64,000 nucleotides of DNA from NCBI GenBank assembly GCA_013215945.1, contig JABSOM010000002.1:124001-188000 (forward strand), read 5' to 3'. This document shows, piece after piece, positions 1 through 9,712 of the stretch. Positions within the stretch are counted from its first letter, which is position 1, and each line of letters begins with the position of its first letter. Origin of the DNA: Campylobacteraceae bacterium (GTDB lineage: Bacteria; Campylobacterota; Campylobacteria; Campylobacterales; Arcobacteraceae). The notes under the pieces were generated by a model. It ran no database searches. It saw nothing but the letters and a program-made list of their open reading frames with translations, and had not been told where the DNA came from. The translations under genes were made by a program, and so were the position numbers.

Positions 1-150
1 ACATGATTTTTATAAATTAGAAAAACTAAATGTTCTTTAATACTAAAATACACAGCATGAATTTAGACTTTTTAAAAAACTATGAGAGGTGATTACTACA
101 AATAAAACTCAAGTATTGTATACTCCTTTTCTAAAAGAATAAGGAAATAA

Positions 151-441
151 ATGGAAAACATAATTAAAATAGCAATTGAAAATAAACAAGTCTTGCGATT
201 TACTTATAAAAATAAAAACAGACTGGTTGAACCTTATACCTTTGGAGAATCAGCCACAGGCAAAGATACTCTAAGTGCTTTTCAACTTGAAGGTGGAAGT
301 GATGCTTCAGGTGATATGACGTGGAGACAATTTGCTTTGCGTGAAATCAGAGATTTAGAATTATTAGATACAAACTTTGAGTTAAGAGAGGATTATCATC
401 CTTCTAATGCAAGAATGAATTTTATTTACTGGACGGTATAA
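151..441 (+). CDS. Small stand-alone WYL-like domain protein
   Basis: This 96-residue protein resembles the beta-barrel WYL domain. The N-terminal half reads as a WYL-type core (LRFTYKNKNRLVEPYTFG, about residues 15-32), followed by a region with alternating hydrophobic residues. WYL domains are ligand-sensing modules usually fused to a helix-turn-helix in transcriptional regulators. No DNA-binding domain is present here, and the 150 bases upstream in the window hold no obvious one. An AAGGAA ribosome site precedes the ATG. The gene stands alone and converges with the nuclease-domain gene downstream. The family assignment is by motif only, and the function is unknown. Confidence 0.6.
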   Translation: MENIIKIAIENKQVLRFTYKNKNRLVEPYTFGESATGKDTLSAFQLEGGSDASGDMTWRQFALREIRDLELLDTNFELREDYHPSNARMNFIYWTV

Positions 442-477
442 GTATTTTTCATTAAATCAAGTACTTGCAAGAAGGAT

Positions 478-519
478 TCTTCACTGTGTTCTTTTTTCTA
501 TTAAAAAAACAAGTGAAGA
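478..519. terminator. Hairpin between convergent genes, likely bidirectional terminator
   Basis: TCTTCACT and AGTGAAGA form an outer 8-bp stem. Inside it a T-run and an A-run can extend the pairing. The hairpin sits between the stop of the WYL-like gene and the stop of the convergent nuclease-domain gene. Confidence 0.55.
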
Positions 520-538
520 TAAGAATAAAAGCTTTTAT

Positions 539-1021
539 TTATAAAACAACATACTTACAATTGTAAAAATCATCTCTTAGTATTTTAATAGCTGACTTAT
601 GTAAAACATCACTGTAGGCAACTACATACCTAAATTGGGCATCTTTTTTTTCTATATCATTTGTTTTCAGATATTGAAGTGCATTTTTATAAAATGTTTT
701 TATGTCATCTTCTGTAATTGATTTTGTTTTTGAATCATTTTTACATTGAATTAGGAGTATTTTATTATCTCTTTTACAAACAAGATCTATTTCTTCTGTA
801 TTCTCTTGTTTTTTTTGGTACTTTACTTCATAACCTAAATTTTCATAGTTCTTTTGAGTACGTACTTCTAGCGTAAGACCATTTTTTTCATTTTCATCAT
901 TTTTATTTATTCTACTTTTTTTGTCTTTATTATTAACAAATTTTTTTAACAATATAATAAAAATAATCAGTGGTATTAAGTGCCATATCTTTAAAAATGA
1001 AGCAATAATCATTTCAAGCAT
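539..1021 (-). CDS. Membrane-anchored Mrr-type restriction endonuclease-domain protein
   Basis: This 160-residue protein has one N-terminal hydrophobic segment (about residues 8-25), a basic charged linker, and then a small PD-(D/E)XK-type domain. The nuclease-like core shows GYEVKYQKK, then EEIDLVCKR, then ILLIQCKN, which matches the spaced E/D-(Q)xK layout of the Mrr_cat/restriction-endonuclease-like family. Such proteins cleave or bind DNA, and the membrane anchor would place this one at the inner face of the membrane. The gene is a single cistron with no methyltransferase nearby, so it is not part of a recognisable restriction-modification system. Activity is inferred from the motif only. 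Confidence 0.6.
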   Translation of the reverse strand: MLEMIIASFLKIWHLIPLIIFIILLKKFVNNKDKKSRINKNDENEKNGLTLEVRTQKNYENLGYEVKYQKKQENTEEIDLVCKRDNKILLIQCKNDSKTKSITEDDIKTFYKNALQYLKTNDIEKKDAQFRYVVAYSDVLHKSAIKILRDDFYNCKYVVL

Positions 1022-1161
1022 TGTAATTTCTCATTCTATTCCTTGTTTTTATGGTTTCGTATTTTTTTATGGAATCATTATACTTAAAAGTACAAAATCT
1101 AAAGCTTTTGCATAAAATTTTATTTATTATTAAATCGTATTAAGCTTAGAAATACACTATT

Positions 1162-1641
1162 TTATGTTTTGTCTTTTTGTTTTAATATAAAAGTATCTAA
1201 GCCACTTTTATTAATGAAAATCTCTTTTTTAAACTTTACAATATCTTCTTTTATAGCCATGCCTCCTGTTTTATTTTGCATTAATTCTATAATGAAAAGA
1301 TCTTCTGTTATTGAGAATTTTACATAATTATAATAGCTGGAAGACTCTTTATTTATTTTGCTTAAATTTATTGTGTCTTCTCTTAAACTTGTATAATCCA
1401 GTTTTCCATTTTTTCCTAGAAGTGTAAAAAAAGAGTAGGGCAGAATATTTTGATTTATTAAAAGAGTTGAATTTTTTGCAAAGATATCTTTTATTGTTTT
1501 TATAAAATACGCTTTGTTTATTATGGCTGTATTTTTTAATACTTCTTTATTGATATATTCGTATATTAAGTATGTATTTTTTTCTATAAATTCTTTTAAT
1601 TCATTGGGTTTTAAAGGACTTAATTTTTCTTGTTTTTGCAT
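1162..1641 (-). CDS. Hypothetical protein, charged, no signal peptide
   Basis: I do not recognise this 159-residue protein. It is lysine-rich, lacks a signal peptide or membrane segment, and has a mixed alpha/beta pattern (YYNYVKFSITEDLFIIELMQ looks like paired strands). It reads on the same strand as the nuclease-domain protein downstream, with a 140-base gap, so co-transcription is possible but not shown. Intact length and ordinary codon use for this AT-rich genome support a real gene. Confidence 0.5.
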   Translation of the reverse strand: MQKQEKLSPLKPNELKEFIEKNTYLIYEYINKEVLKNTAIINKAYFIKTIKDIFAKNSTLLINQNILPYSFFTLLGKNGKLDYTSLREDTINLSKINKESSSYYNYVKFSITEDLFIIELMQNKTGGMAIKEDIVKFKKEIFINKSGLDTFILKQKDKT

Positions 1642-1896
1642 CTTTATCTTCTTCTTTTTTATTTTGATTCATCATAACCAAGTGTTTATTAAATAAGTAG
1701 AAATAAGAATGTATGTTTGTTTTTTTGGATTAATATAGTACTTGTTTTTTCTCTTATTTGAGAATAAGTATTAGACTATTAATTATTTTATTTCAATTAT
1801 TGGTCTATAAGTGCCATATAACAGTCTAGTATTTAAATTATTTATCATATATTTGTCATATCTTTCATGTAAAGTATTTTTTTTAAAGGAGATTTG

Positions 1897-4173
1897 GTGT
1901 TTAAAAACCTAAGTATAAAGATAAAAATTTTAGCAATCACACTTTTAGGATTGTTTTTAATAGCAGGTGCAGTTGGTTTTATTTCTGTAAATAAAGCAAG
2001 CCAAGCGCTTACTCAAATGAGTTATGGTTCTTTAACATCTGCACGTGATGGTAAAACAGAACAAATTAAGAACTTTTTTATGCAAAAAATTGCAGATATT
2101 AATATGCTGGCTAAAACAAAAGATGTTAATGAATTGGCTTACGATATGGACAGTATTGAAGGTCAAATGAATATTAATGCAGAAGGAAAATTTCCTATTG
2201 ATGAAGAGTTGGTTCAAGCAATGACCAAACCTCATGAGAACTTTTTTTCAAGTTATATGAAAGCCAATAAATATGCGAATATTTATTTAATTAATGTTGA
2301 AACTGGGCAGGTTGTTTATGCTGTTGATAAAAAGTCTGATTATGGTGAAAATTTAAAAACAGGTGGCTTAAAAAACAGTGGTTTAGGTGAAGTCTTTGCT
2401 AAAACGATGGAAAATAAAAGAGCTACTTTTGTGGATATAAAACCTTATGGCCCAAGCAATAATACTCCTACGATGTTTTTAGGTGCTCCTGTTTTTGAAG
2501 ATGAAGAAATTACAGCCATATTGGTATTTCAAATAAGTGATATTGCTATTAATAATGTAATGAAGTTTAGAAAAGGTTATGCAAAAACCCAAGAAGATTA
2601 TCTTGTGGGAACTGATTATTTAATGAGAAGTGACAGTTATTTAAAACCTAAAACACACAGTACAAAAGCATCTTTTTTAAATCCATCTAAGGGAGCTGTA
2701 AAAACACTGGCTTCAACAAATGCTTTAAAAGGTAAATCAGATACTAAAATTATAGAAAACTATGAAGGAAAAGCTGTTTTATCTGCTTATGCACTTATTA
2801 AAATTGGTGAAGATCTAAAATGGGCGATTATTTCTGAAATTACAGAAGAAGAAGTATTAATGGCTTCAAATAATATAAAAATTCAAAGTACTATTATCTC
2901 TCTTGTGTTTTTAATTATAATTTCTCTTATTACGTATTTTGTGATTAATAAAGAAGTAATCAAACCTTTAAATAATTTTCAATACGGATTAAGGGATTTT
3001 TTCAAGTATTTAAACAAAGAAAATAAAACAGTAAGTTTACTTGAGGTGAAGAGCAAAGATGAAATTGGTTTGATGGCTCAAGAAGTAAATGAAAATATCA
3101 CAAAAACAAGAGATCTAATGGAAGAAGATATTGTTTTAATTAATGATGTTAAAAGAGTTGTTTCTCTTGTAAAAGAGGGAAAAATCAAACAAGAAATCAC
3201 TAAAAGTACTCACAATAAAAACCTAGAAGATTTAAAAATTATGATTAATGAAATGCTTGAAATAATGGCAAGAGATGTTGCTGTTGATTTAAATAAAATT
3301 CATAATGCTTTAATAAGTTATCAAAATCTTGATTTTACTCATAGAATACAAAATGCCACGGGAAAAACATCTTTGGGATTAAATGCTTTGGCCGACATAA
3401 TTAATGAAATGTTGCTTGAGAATAAATCAAATGGAGAAGCCTTAGGAAAAAGCAGTAAGGTTTTACTTAATAATGTAAGTGAATTAAATACAAATTCAAA
3501 TGAATCTGCTGCTGCACTAGAAGAAACGGCTGCTGCTTTAGAAGAGATTACTGCTAATATCACGAACAATAATCAAACCATAATTAAAATGTCTTCGTAT
3601 GCAAAAGAATTAGATACTTCGGCAAATGGAGGAAAAAATCTTGCAGAAGAAACAACACAAGCAATGAATGATATAAATGAACAAGTATCCTCTATTAAAG
3701 AAGCAATAGGAGTAATAGATCAAATATCCTTTCAAACCAATATTTTATCTCTTAATGCAGCTGTTGAAGCAGCAACAGCAGGAGAAGCTGGAAAAGGTTT
3801 TGCTGTTGTTGCCCAAGAAGTACGAAACTTAGCTTCAAGATCAGCAGAAGCTGCAAATGAAATCAAAGCACTTGTAGAAGCTGCTTCAATAAAAGCAAAT
3901 GATGGAAAACACATTGCTTCTAAAATGATTGATGGTTATTTGGGACTGAATGAAAATATTTCTAAAACCATAGAACTTATTACAGATGTGCAAAGTGCAA
4001 GTAAAGAACAAGAAGTAGGAATTGCGCAAATAAATTCTGCTATTAATGAACTGGATCATAAAACACAGAAGAATGCAAGTATTTCTAATACAACCAAAGA
4101 TATAGCCAATGAAACGGATGATATTGCAAGAGTCATTTTACAAAGTGCTGATGGTAAAAAATTTATTCAATAA
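1897..4173 (+). CDS. Methyl-accepting chemotaxis protein (transmembrane receptor)
   Basis: This 759-residue chemoreceptor has a first membrane segment at about residues 9-30, a periplasmic Cache-type sensor of roughly 300 residues, a second membrane segment at about 332-354, a HAMP-like linker and a long coiled coil. The cytoplasmic signalling tip is clear near residue 620 (NAAVEAATAGEAGKGFAVVA, then EVRNLASRSAEAANEIK), the region that contacts CheA/CheW. An open TTG codon lies at 1894, but the ribosome site AAAGGAG at 1885-1891 sits five bases before GTG 1897, so I take GTG as the start. The ligand cannot be deduced. The gene is monocistronic, with a hairpin after the stop. Confidence 0.93.
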   Translation: MFKNLSIKIKILAITLLGLFLIAGAVGFISVNKASQALTQMSYGSLTSARDGKTEQIKNFFMQKIADINMLAKTKDVNELAYDMDSIEGQMNINAEGKFPIDEELVQAMTKPHENFFSSYMKANKYANIYLINVETGQVVYAVDKKSDYGENLKTGGLKNSGLGEVFAKTMENKRATFVDIKPYGPSNNTPTMFLGAPVFEDEEITAILVFQISDIAINNVMKFRKGYAKTQEDYLVGTDYLMRSDSYLKPKTHSTKASFLNPSKGAVKTLASTNALKGKSDTKIIENYEGKAVLSAYALIKIGEDLKWAIISEITEEEVLMASNNIKIQSTIISLVFLIIISLITYFVINKEVIKPLNNFQYGLRDFFKYLNKENKTVSLLEVKSKDEIGLMAQEVNENITKTRDLMEEDIVLINDVKRVVSLVKEGKIKQEITKSTHNKNLEDLKIMINEMLEIMARDVAVDLNKIHNALISYQNLDFTHRIQNATGKTSLGLNALADIINEMLLENKSNGEALGKSSKVLLNNVSELNTNSNESAAALEETAAALEEITANITNNNQTIIKMSSYAKELDTSANGGKNLAEETTQAMNDINEQVSSIKEAIGVIDQISFQTNILSLNAAVEAATAGEAGKGFAVVAQEVRNLASRSAEAANEIKALVEAASIKANDGKHIASKMIDGYLGLNENISKTIELITDVQSASKEQEVGIAQINSAINELDHKTQKNASISNTTKDIANETDDIARVILQSADGKKFIQ

Positions 4174-4189
4174 TAAAGAGAAATAAGAA

Positions 4190-4219
4190 AAGAAAGGTAT
4201 TTATGTAAATACTTTTCTT
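4190..4219. terminator. Hairpin between convergent genes
   Basis: A 14-bp stem with one G-T pair (AAGAAAGGTATTTA at 4190-4203 with TAAATACTTTTCTT at 4206-4219) lies between the convergent stops of the chemoreceptor and the oxidoreductase. T-rich sequence follows on the minus strand. Confidence 0.5.
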
Positions 4220-4239
4220 ACTTATAATGAGAGAAGTTT

Positions 4240-5421
4240 TTATTTGTTCTTCTCTACTTTCTTCTGCTCTACTTTTGTCCATTTTTCACCACTTTTTGAA
4301 TTGTAAACACAGGCTTGCATAAAAAGCATGCCTCTAATACCTTCTTTTATTCCAGGAAAATCAAGATTCTCTTTTTTGTTGTTCTGATTATTTTGTTTGT
4401 TTTGTATACAAAATGCAAAGTTTCTATATAGATTGGCAAAGGCTTCTAATAAACCTTCTGGATGACCCGAAGGAAGTCTGGTATTGTATTTAGCTATATC
4501 TTCTAGATAAGGAGCTCCTGCGCTGTATACTTGGGCTATTTTATCTTGTTGTTTAAAAGCTAGGGTATTGGGAGTCATTTGGGACCAAGAGATACTGGCT
4601 TTTTCACCATAAATACGAATATTCAAATCGTTTTCTTCTCCCACTGAGATTTGTGAAGCATGAAGTATTCCTTTTACTTCTTTGTTTAAACGTAAAAGAA
4701 CATTTCCATCATCATCTAAACTACGATTTTTTCCATAAGTACTTAAATCTGCACATACATACTGCACTTCTAATTGTGTAACATATTCCAAAAGATTTAA
4801 ACAATGGGTTCCAATATCTGCCATACAACAAGAAATTCCAGCTTGTTCTTTATTCATACGCCAAAGAGCTTGTTTGTGATTTGTATCTTCCAAAGGAGTA
4901 CTTAACCAACCTTGGGGATATTCAACAATAACTTTTCGTATTTTCCCCAGTTTGTTATCTTCTATCATTTTTCGCATTTGTTTAACCATAGGGTAAGAAG
5001 TATAAGCATGAGTAAGACCAAAGATTAAATGCTTCTTTTTACATAAAGCTTGCAGTTCTTCTGCTTCTTTGATTTCAAAACACAAGGGTTTATCACACAT
5101 AACATGAAAACCATGTTCAAGTGCTAGTTTTGCCATAGGATAGTGTAAATGATTGGGTGTTACAATAGAGACAAAATCCATACGAATATGTGTAGGAAGT
5201 AACGCTTCTTCTTTTATCATTTCTGTATAAGAAGCATAACAACGATTTTTTTCTAAATAAAGAGTCTCACCTGTAGTTATACAGGTTTTTGCATTAGAAC
5301 TAAAAGCACCACAGACTAAATCAATATGGCCATCTAAAAAAGCAGCTTTTCTATGCGTAGCTCCTATAAAACCTTCTAGTCCACCACCTATCATACCCAT
5401 ACGAATTTTTCTTTTTTGCAT
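4240..5421 (-). CDS. Gfo/Idh/MocA family NAD(P)-dependent oxidoreductase
   Basis: This protein of about 393 residues has an N-terminal Rossmann fold (GMIGGGLEGFIG) and the family's catalytic region (MCDKPL with the conserved Lys, and DIGTHCLNLLEY with the conserved His). Members oxidise or reduce hydroxyl groups of sugars and cyclitols with NAD(P). The first ATG (5433) has no ribosome site, while GGGAG lies six bases before the second ATG at 5421, so I use the latter. It is monocistronic and lies 21 kb from the inositol island, which carries four more members of the same family. The substrate is unknown. Confidence 0.85.
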   Translation of the reverse strand: MQKRKIRMGMIGGGLEGFIGATHRKAAFLDGHIDLVCGAFSSNAKTCITTGETLYLEKNRCYASYTEMIKEEALLPTHIRMDFVSIVTPNHLHYPMAKLALEHGFHVMCDKPLCFEIKEAEELQALCKKKHLIFGLTHAYTSYPMVKQMRKMIEDNKLGKIRKVIVEYPQGWLSTPLEDTNHKQALWRMNKEQAGISCCMADIGTHCLNLLEYVTQLEVQYVCADLSTYGKNRSLDDDGNVLLRLNKEVKGILHASQISVGEENDLNIRIYGEKASISWSQMTPNTLAFKQQDKIAQVYSAGAPYLEDIAKYNTRLPSGHPEGLLEAFANLYRNFAFCIQNKQNNQNNKKENLDFPGIKEGIRGMLFMQACVYNSKSGEKWTKVEQKKVEKNK

Positions 5422-5549
5422 TAGAACTCCCATAAAACTTATTTTTTATAGTATACACCTAAAAAGCAGAAGTTTATATATTATTTTTTTCAATTTAAAA
5501 AAGACATAAAACCTTGTTTGCCTTTAGTATAAAGCAGTATAATAAACAA

Positions 5550-8069
5550 ATGAAAAACCTAGCTATTAATACAGTACTAGAAGAGATTAAAACTTCTTTG
5601 CAAAACAATCAAACCCTTATTTTAGAAGCCCCCCCAGGTGCTGGTAAATCCACCTTGGTTCCTTTGTCTTTAATGCAAGAAAGCTATGTACAAAACAAAA
5701 GAATACTTCTTTTAGAACCCAGACGTGTGGCTGCAAGAACACTAGCAAAACAGATGTCAAAAATGTTAAATGAGAGTATAGGTCAAAGTGTTGGGTATCA
5801 AATCAAAAATGACAGTAAGTACAGTAAAGAAACAAAGATACTTATAATAACAGAAGGTGTGTTAATCAAAAAACTTCAAAATGATCAAAGTTTAGAAGGC
5901 ATAGGCTTGGTTATTTTTGATGAGTTTCATGAAAGAAGTATACACAGTGATTTGTCTTTGGCTTTATGTTTAGAAGTACAAGAGTTATTAAGAGAAGATT
6001 TAAAGATTTTACTTATGTCTGCTACGTTAAAAGAAGAAGATATTAGAAAGGTTTTACCAAGATCCTTAATAGTGCGCTGTAAAAGTAGCCAGTATGAACT
6101 GCAACACATATATCTAAAGCAAAGTATTAAAATAAACGATGAAGAGAGTTTTTTAAGGGTTTTACAAAATACGTGTTTAGAAGTAATACATAAAGAAAAA
6201 GGCGATATCTTGGTTTTTTTACCAGGAGCAAGAGAAATTAATACCTTAAAAAACTTTTTAGAAGAGGAAGTGATAAAAGATATTGATATTTTGCCTTTGT
6301 ATTCTGCTTTAAATCAAGAAGAACAAGATAAAGCTATATACTCTACAGCTAAAAGAAAAATAGTCTTAGCAACTAATATTGCTCAAACCTCTTTAACAAT
6401 TAGCGGAATAAGAACAGTAATAGATACAGGAACGCAGAAGGTAGCTTTGTTTAATCATGATACAGCTATGAATCAATTAAAACTTTCTTTTATTTCAGAG
6501 CAAAGTGCTATTCAAAGAGCAGGGCGAGCTGCAAGGCTTGGAAATGGAAAGTGTTATAGACTGTGGCATAAAACTAAGATATTAGAAGAGGTAAGTAAAG
6601 CAGAAGTATTAAGAGCAGACCTAAGTTCTTTTCTTTTGGATTTATGTTTATGGGGAGTAAAAGACTTAAATGAAATATCTTTAATAGATAGACCCACACA
6701 AAAGAGTCTAAACTCTACGTATGAACTTTTACAAAACCTAGAAATGATAGATGAGAACTTAAACATCTCAGCTTTAGGAAAAGAGGCTTTAGCGTTAGGA
6801 CTTCATCCCAGACTTTCCTATATGATTTTAAAAGCGAGTGTTTTGGGATATGAAGAAGAAGCTTGTATTTTAGCAGCGCTTTTAGAGAACAAAGACATAT
6901 TTAACAAAGAGATTAGAGATTGTGATTTAAAAAGCAGATTTTTAGCTGTAATAAACAATGAGAGAAGTTTTATTATTAAAGCTTATGCATTAAAAGAAGT
7001 GAAAAAAGAAGCCAAAAATTTGCATGTAAAAATAAAAAAGATTAAAAAAATCACCTCTTCTAATAAAAAACTAAATGCTTCAATTATAGGAGTACTTTTA
7101 TTATTTGCTTATCCGGATAGATTGGCTAAAAGAAGAGAACAACAAGGTAATAAGTATCTTTTAAGTAATAAAAAAGGTGCAACACTATCTAAGAATGACC
7201 ATTTATACAAAACGCAATATTTAGTGGTTTCGCAAATTATTAGTAAAGACAAAGATTCTTTAATTCAAATGGCTTTAAAAATTGAAGAAAAAGATATCTA
7301 TAAATATTTTGCGCATCAAATAAAGAAAAAAGAATCTTTTCTTTATAACAAAAATAAAGAAAATTTTGAATGCAAGGAACACCTTTCTTTTTTAAATCTT
7401 GAGTTAAGTGTTCAAGCAAAAGAAATAAATACAAAGGAAGGTTTTTCAAAAGTATTGCTTTCTTTAATACGTGAAGAAGGTTTGGATCTTTTATCTTGGA
7501 GTAAAAAAGCCTTACAGTTAAGAGAGAGATTTAATTTTTTAAGTGCTTGCACAAATGCTGCTTTATTTGAAAATGAAAAGTATGCAAAAATAAACGATGA
7601 ATATTTATTAGATAATTTAGAAGAATGGTTGGAATCTTATTTAAGTAATGTTAAGAGTATTAAAGCACTTAAAAATGTGGACTTATTTCCTATTCTTAGC
7701 TCACTATTATCTTATGAAGAAAAGAAAACTTTTGAATCCCTCTTGCCTTCAAGTATAAAGGTTCCAAGTGGCACATATATCAGTATAGATTATAGTACCC
7801 ATGTGGCTGTTTTAAAAGTAAAAATCCAAGAAGTTTTTGGTTTGCAAAAAAGCCCTAAGATTTTAAACAATACTGTATCTTTACAAATACATCTTTTATC
7901 TCCTGCTATGCAAGCAATACAAATTTCGAATGATTTAGAGAGTTTTTGGAAAAATTCTTATGCTGAGGTAAGAAAAGAATTAAGAGGAAAATACAAAAGA
8001 CACTACTGGCCAGAAGATCCTTATACGGCAGAAGCTACTAATAAAACCAAAAAAAATATGCATAAATAG
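5550..8069 (+). CDS. hrpB: ATP-dependent helicase HrpB
   Basis: This is a DExH-type RNA helicase of about 839 residues. The N-terminal half has Walker A (PPGAGKST), the Walker B variant DEFHER typical of HrpB, motif III (SATL), and motif VI (QRAGRAARLGNGKCYRLW). The C-terminal part carries the HrpB-specific domain, ending in KELRGKYKRHYWPEDPY. The cellular role of HrpB is poorly defined. I chose ATG 5550 because the protein then begins just before the helicase domain. An in-frame TTG at 5514 would add 12 residues. Neither start has a strong ribosome site. It is monocistronic. Confidence 0.93.
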   Translation: MKNLAINTVLEEIKTSLQNNQTLILEAPPGAGKSTLVPLSLMQESYVQNKRILLLEPRRVAARTLAKQMSKMLNESIGQSVGYQIKNDSKYSKETKILIITEGVLIKKLQNDQSLEGIGLVIFDEFHERSIHSDLSLALCLEVQELLREDLKILLMSATLKEEDIRKVLPRSLIVRCKSSQYELQHIYLKQSIKINDEESFLRVLQNTCLEVIHKEKGDILVFLPGAREINTLKNFLEEEVIKDIDILPLYSALNQEEQDKAIYSTAKRKIVLATNIAQTSLTISGIRTVIDTGTQKVALFNHDTAMNQLKLSFISEQSAIQRAGRAARLGNGKCYRLWHKTKILEEVSKAEVLRADLSSFLLDLCLWGVKDLNEISLIDRPTQKSLNSTYELLQNLEMIDENLNISALGKEALALGLHPRLSYMILKASVLGYEEEACILAALLENKDIFNKEIRDCDLKSRFLAVINNERSFIIKAYALKEVKKEAKNLHVKIKKIKKITSSNKKLNASIIGVLLLFAYPDRLAKRREQQGNKYLLSNKKGATLSKNDHLYKTQYLVVSQIISKDKDSLIQMALKIEEKDIYKYFAHQIKKKESFLYNKNKENFECKEHLSFLNLELSVQAKEINTKEGFSKVLLSLIREEGLDLLSWSKKALQLRERFNFLSACTNAALFENEKYAKINDEYLLDNLEEWLESYLSNVKSIKALKNVDLFPILSSLLSYEEKKTFESLLPSSIKVPSGTYISIDYSTHVAVLKVKIQEVFGLQKSPKILNNTVSLQIHLLSPAMQAIQISNDLESFWKNSYAEVRKELRGKYKRHYWPEDPYTAEATNKTKKNMHK

Positions 8070-8119
8070 TTTCTTTTGAAGCTCTTAAAAAACCACACTT
8101 CGAACACACTGCTGCTTGT

Positions 8120-8125
8120 TATACT
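8120..8125 (+). promoter_or_regulatory. Candidate -10 box (TATACT) of the TRAP operon
   Basis: TATACT lies about 25 bases upstream of the dctP-like start, which itself has a good AAGGAG ribosome site. No clear -35 is visible, as is usual for Campylobacterota promoters. Confidence 0.4.
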
Positions 8126-8149
8126 TTGAAATAATAAAAAGGAGATAAA

Positions 8150-9181
8150 ATGAAAAAAAGTATTTTAGTGGGAATGGGTGCAGTATTATTTGCCTCAAGT
8201 ATATATGGCGCACCTGAAAAATTAAGAGTGGTTGGTTCATGGAGTAGTCTTTCATTGTACAAAGAATATGAAAAACCGTATTGGAAAAAAGAATTTTCAA
8301 AAGAATTTGTTAATACCAAAGTAAGATTAAGTTCTTTGGGTCAAATCAAATTAAAAGGTGCAGCAGTATATCGGCAATTATCAAAAGGTGTTTTTGATGT
8401 GGTTTCAACTGTAGGCGGGTATGTGGTATCTGATTCACAAACAATTGCTGGTTTGGATTTTCCTGCATTAGCAAATGATATTGTTACGGCTGAAAAAATA
8501 GTTGAAGCGTATAAACCAACACTGGATGCGGCATTAAAGAATGATTTCAACTCTAAGTTATTGGCAGTTGTTCCTTATCCTTCTCAAATACTTTTTTGTA
8601 AAGATGAAGTACGTTCATTAAAAGACTTAAAAGGTAAAAAAGTAAGAGCTTCTGGTTGGACGGTTGCTGAATTTTTAGATGGCATTGGGGCTACTGGTAT
8701 TACTATGTCTTATAGTGAAGTTCCTCAAGCCCTACAACGTGGAGTTATTGATTGTGCAGTTACGGGTGGCTTGTCTGGGTATTCTTCTGGTTGGGGAGAA
8801 GTTGCAAATCATTTATATCCTTTACCAATTGGGGGATGGGCATATGTTGTAACGGCTATGAATTTAAACACTTGGGATAAATTTTCAAAAAATGAACAAA
8901 AAACATTATTATCTTCTATTAATAAAAATATTACTGTTCCTGCCTGGAAAAAAACGGATTATGAAACGTCTGAGGGTGAAAAATGTCTTACAGGACAAGA
9001 TTGTTCTTATGGAAAAGCAAATAATATGATTTTACATACGGTAAAAACAGAAGATACTGTAATGGCTAAGAATATATTGGTGAACAATGTTATTCCAAAA
9101 TGGGTTAAAAAAGTATCCCCTGAAGTTGTTAAACAATGGAATGAGAGTATTGGTAAAATCGTTTCTATTGAAGCTAAGTAG
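8150..9181 (+). CDS. TRAP transporter periplasmic solute-binding protein (DctP family)
   Basis: This 343-residue protein has a signal peptide (about residues 1-20, cleavage after IYGA) and the DctP fold. The hallmark stretches include RSLKDLKGKKVRASG and EVPQALQRGVIDCAVTGG, where the conserved Arg usually grips a carboxylate group. The protein delivers an organic acid to the DctQ/DctM membrane pair encoded directly downstream (gaps of 9 and -4 bases). The ligand is not evident from sequence. The adjacent DUF1445 hydro-lyase suggests a hydroxy- or amino-acid-type substrate. Confidence 0.92.
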   Translation: MKKSILVGMGAVLFASSIYGAPEKLRVVGSWSSLSLYKEYEKPYWKKEFSKEFVNTKVRLSSLGQIKLKGAAVYRQLSKGVFDVVSTVGGYVVSDSQTIAGLDFPALANDIVTAEKIVEAYKPTLDAALKNDFNSKLLAVVPYPSQILFCKDEVRSLKDLKGKKVRASGWTVAEFLDGIGATGITMSYSEVPQALQRGVIDCAVTGGLSGYSSGWGEVANHLYPLPIGGWAYVVTAMNLNTWDKFSKNEQKTLLSSINKNITVPAWKKTDYETSEGEKCLTGQDCSYGKANNMILHTVKTEDTVMAKNILVNNVIPKWVKKVSPEVVKQWNESIGKIVSIEAK

Positions 9182-9190
9182 GGTTTTATT

Positions 9191-9712
9191 ATGATTGAAC
9201 GGTTAAAGAAAAATTCTGAATATTTTATTTATTTTTGTGGAATTTTACTTTTCGCATCTGTGCTTTTAATAAGCGCAGATGTTGTATTAAGGAAATTCTT
9301 TTCGTTTTCTTTTGGTGGGGCAGATGAGCTCTCTTCTTATGTTTTGGGAATATTAATTTCATGGTCATTATCCTATGTATTGTTTGAAAAAATGCACATA
9401 CGTATTGATATTATTCATAATAAAGTCTCTTTAAGATTTAAACATTTATTTGATGTTATTGCTATGAGTTTTACTTTTTGTTTTTCTACATTACTTACGT
9501 ATTATTCTTTTGATGTTTTGTATACATCTATACTTAAAAACTCCACAGCAAACACACCTTTAGGCACACCTTTATGGATTCCACAAGGAATTTGGTGGTT
9601 GGGTTTTTTATTTTTTTCTTTGGTTGTATTTGTTTTATTATTGAAAGCAATTAAAAGTTTATATGACAATAAAAAAAATAAATATACTGGTATTTCAAAG
9701 GAGAAGGTATGA
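9191..9712 (+). CDS. TRAP transporter small permease subunit (DctQ family)
   Basis: This 173-residue membrane protein has four hydrophobic segments, the DctQ topology. The second segment carries a charged/aromatic signature (FGGADELSSYVLGILISW) typical of the family. It forms the membrane complex with the DctM subunit, whose gene overlaps by four bases (ATGA), indicating translational coupling. Confidence 0.9.
   Translation: MIERLKKNSEYFIYFCGILLFASVLLISADVVLRKFFSFSFGGADELSSYVLGILISWSLSYVLFEKMHIRIDIIHNKVSLRFKHLFDVIAMSFTFCFSTLLTYYSFDVLYTSILKNSTANTPLGTPLWIPQGIWWLGFLFFSLVVFVLLLKAIKSLYDNKKNKYTGISKEKV

Noticed and set aside
921-1115. 64-codon open frame opposite the start of the nuclease-domain gene
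   Set aside because: It overlaps the better-supported minus-strand gene and has a low-complexity hydrophobic product without a ribosome site.
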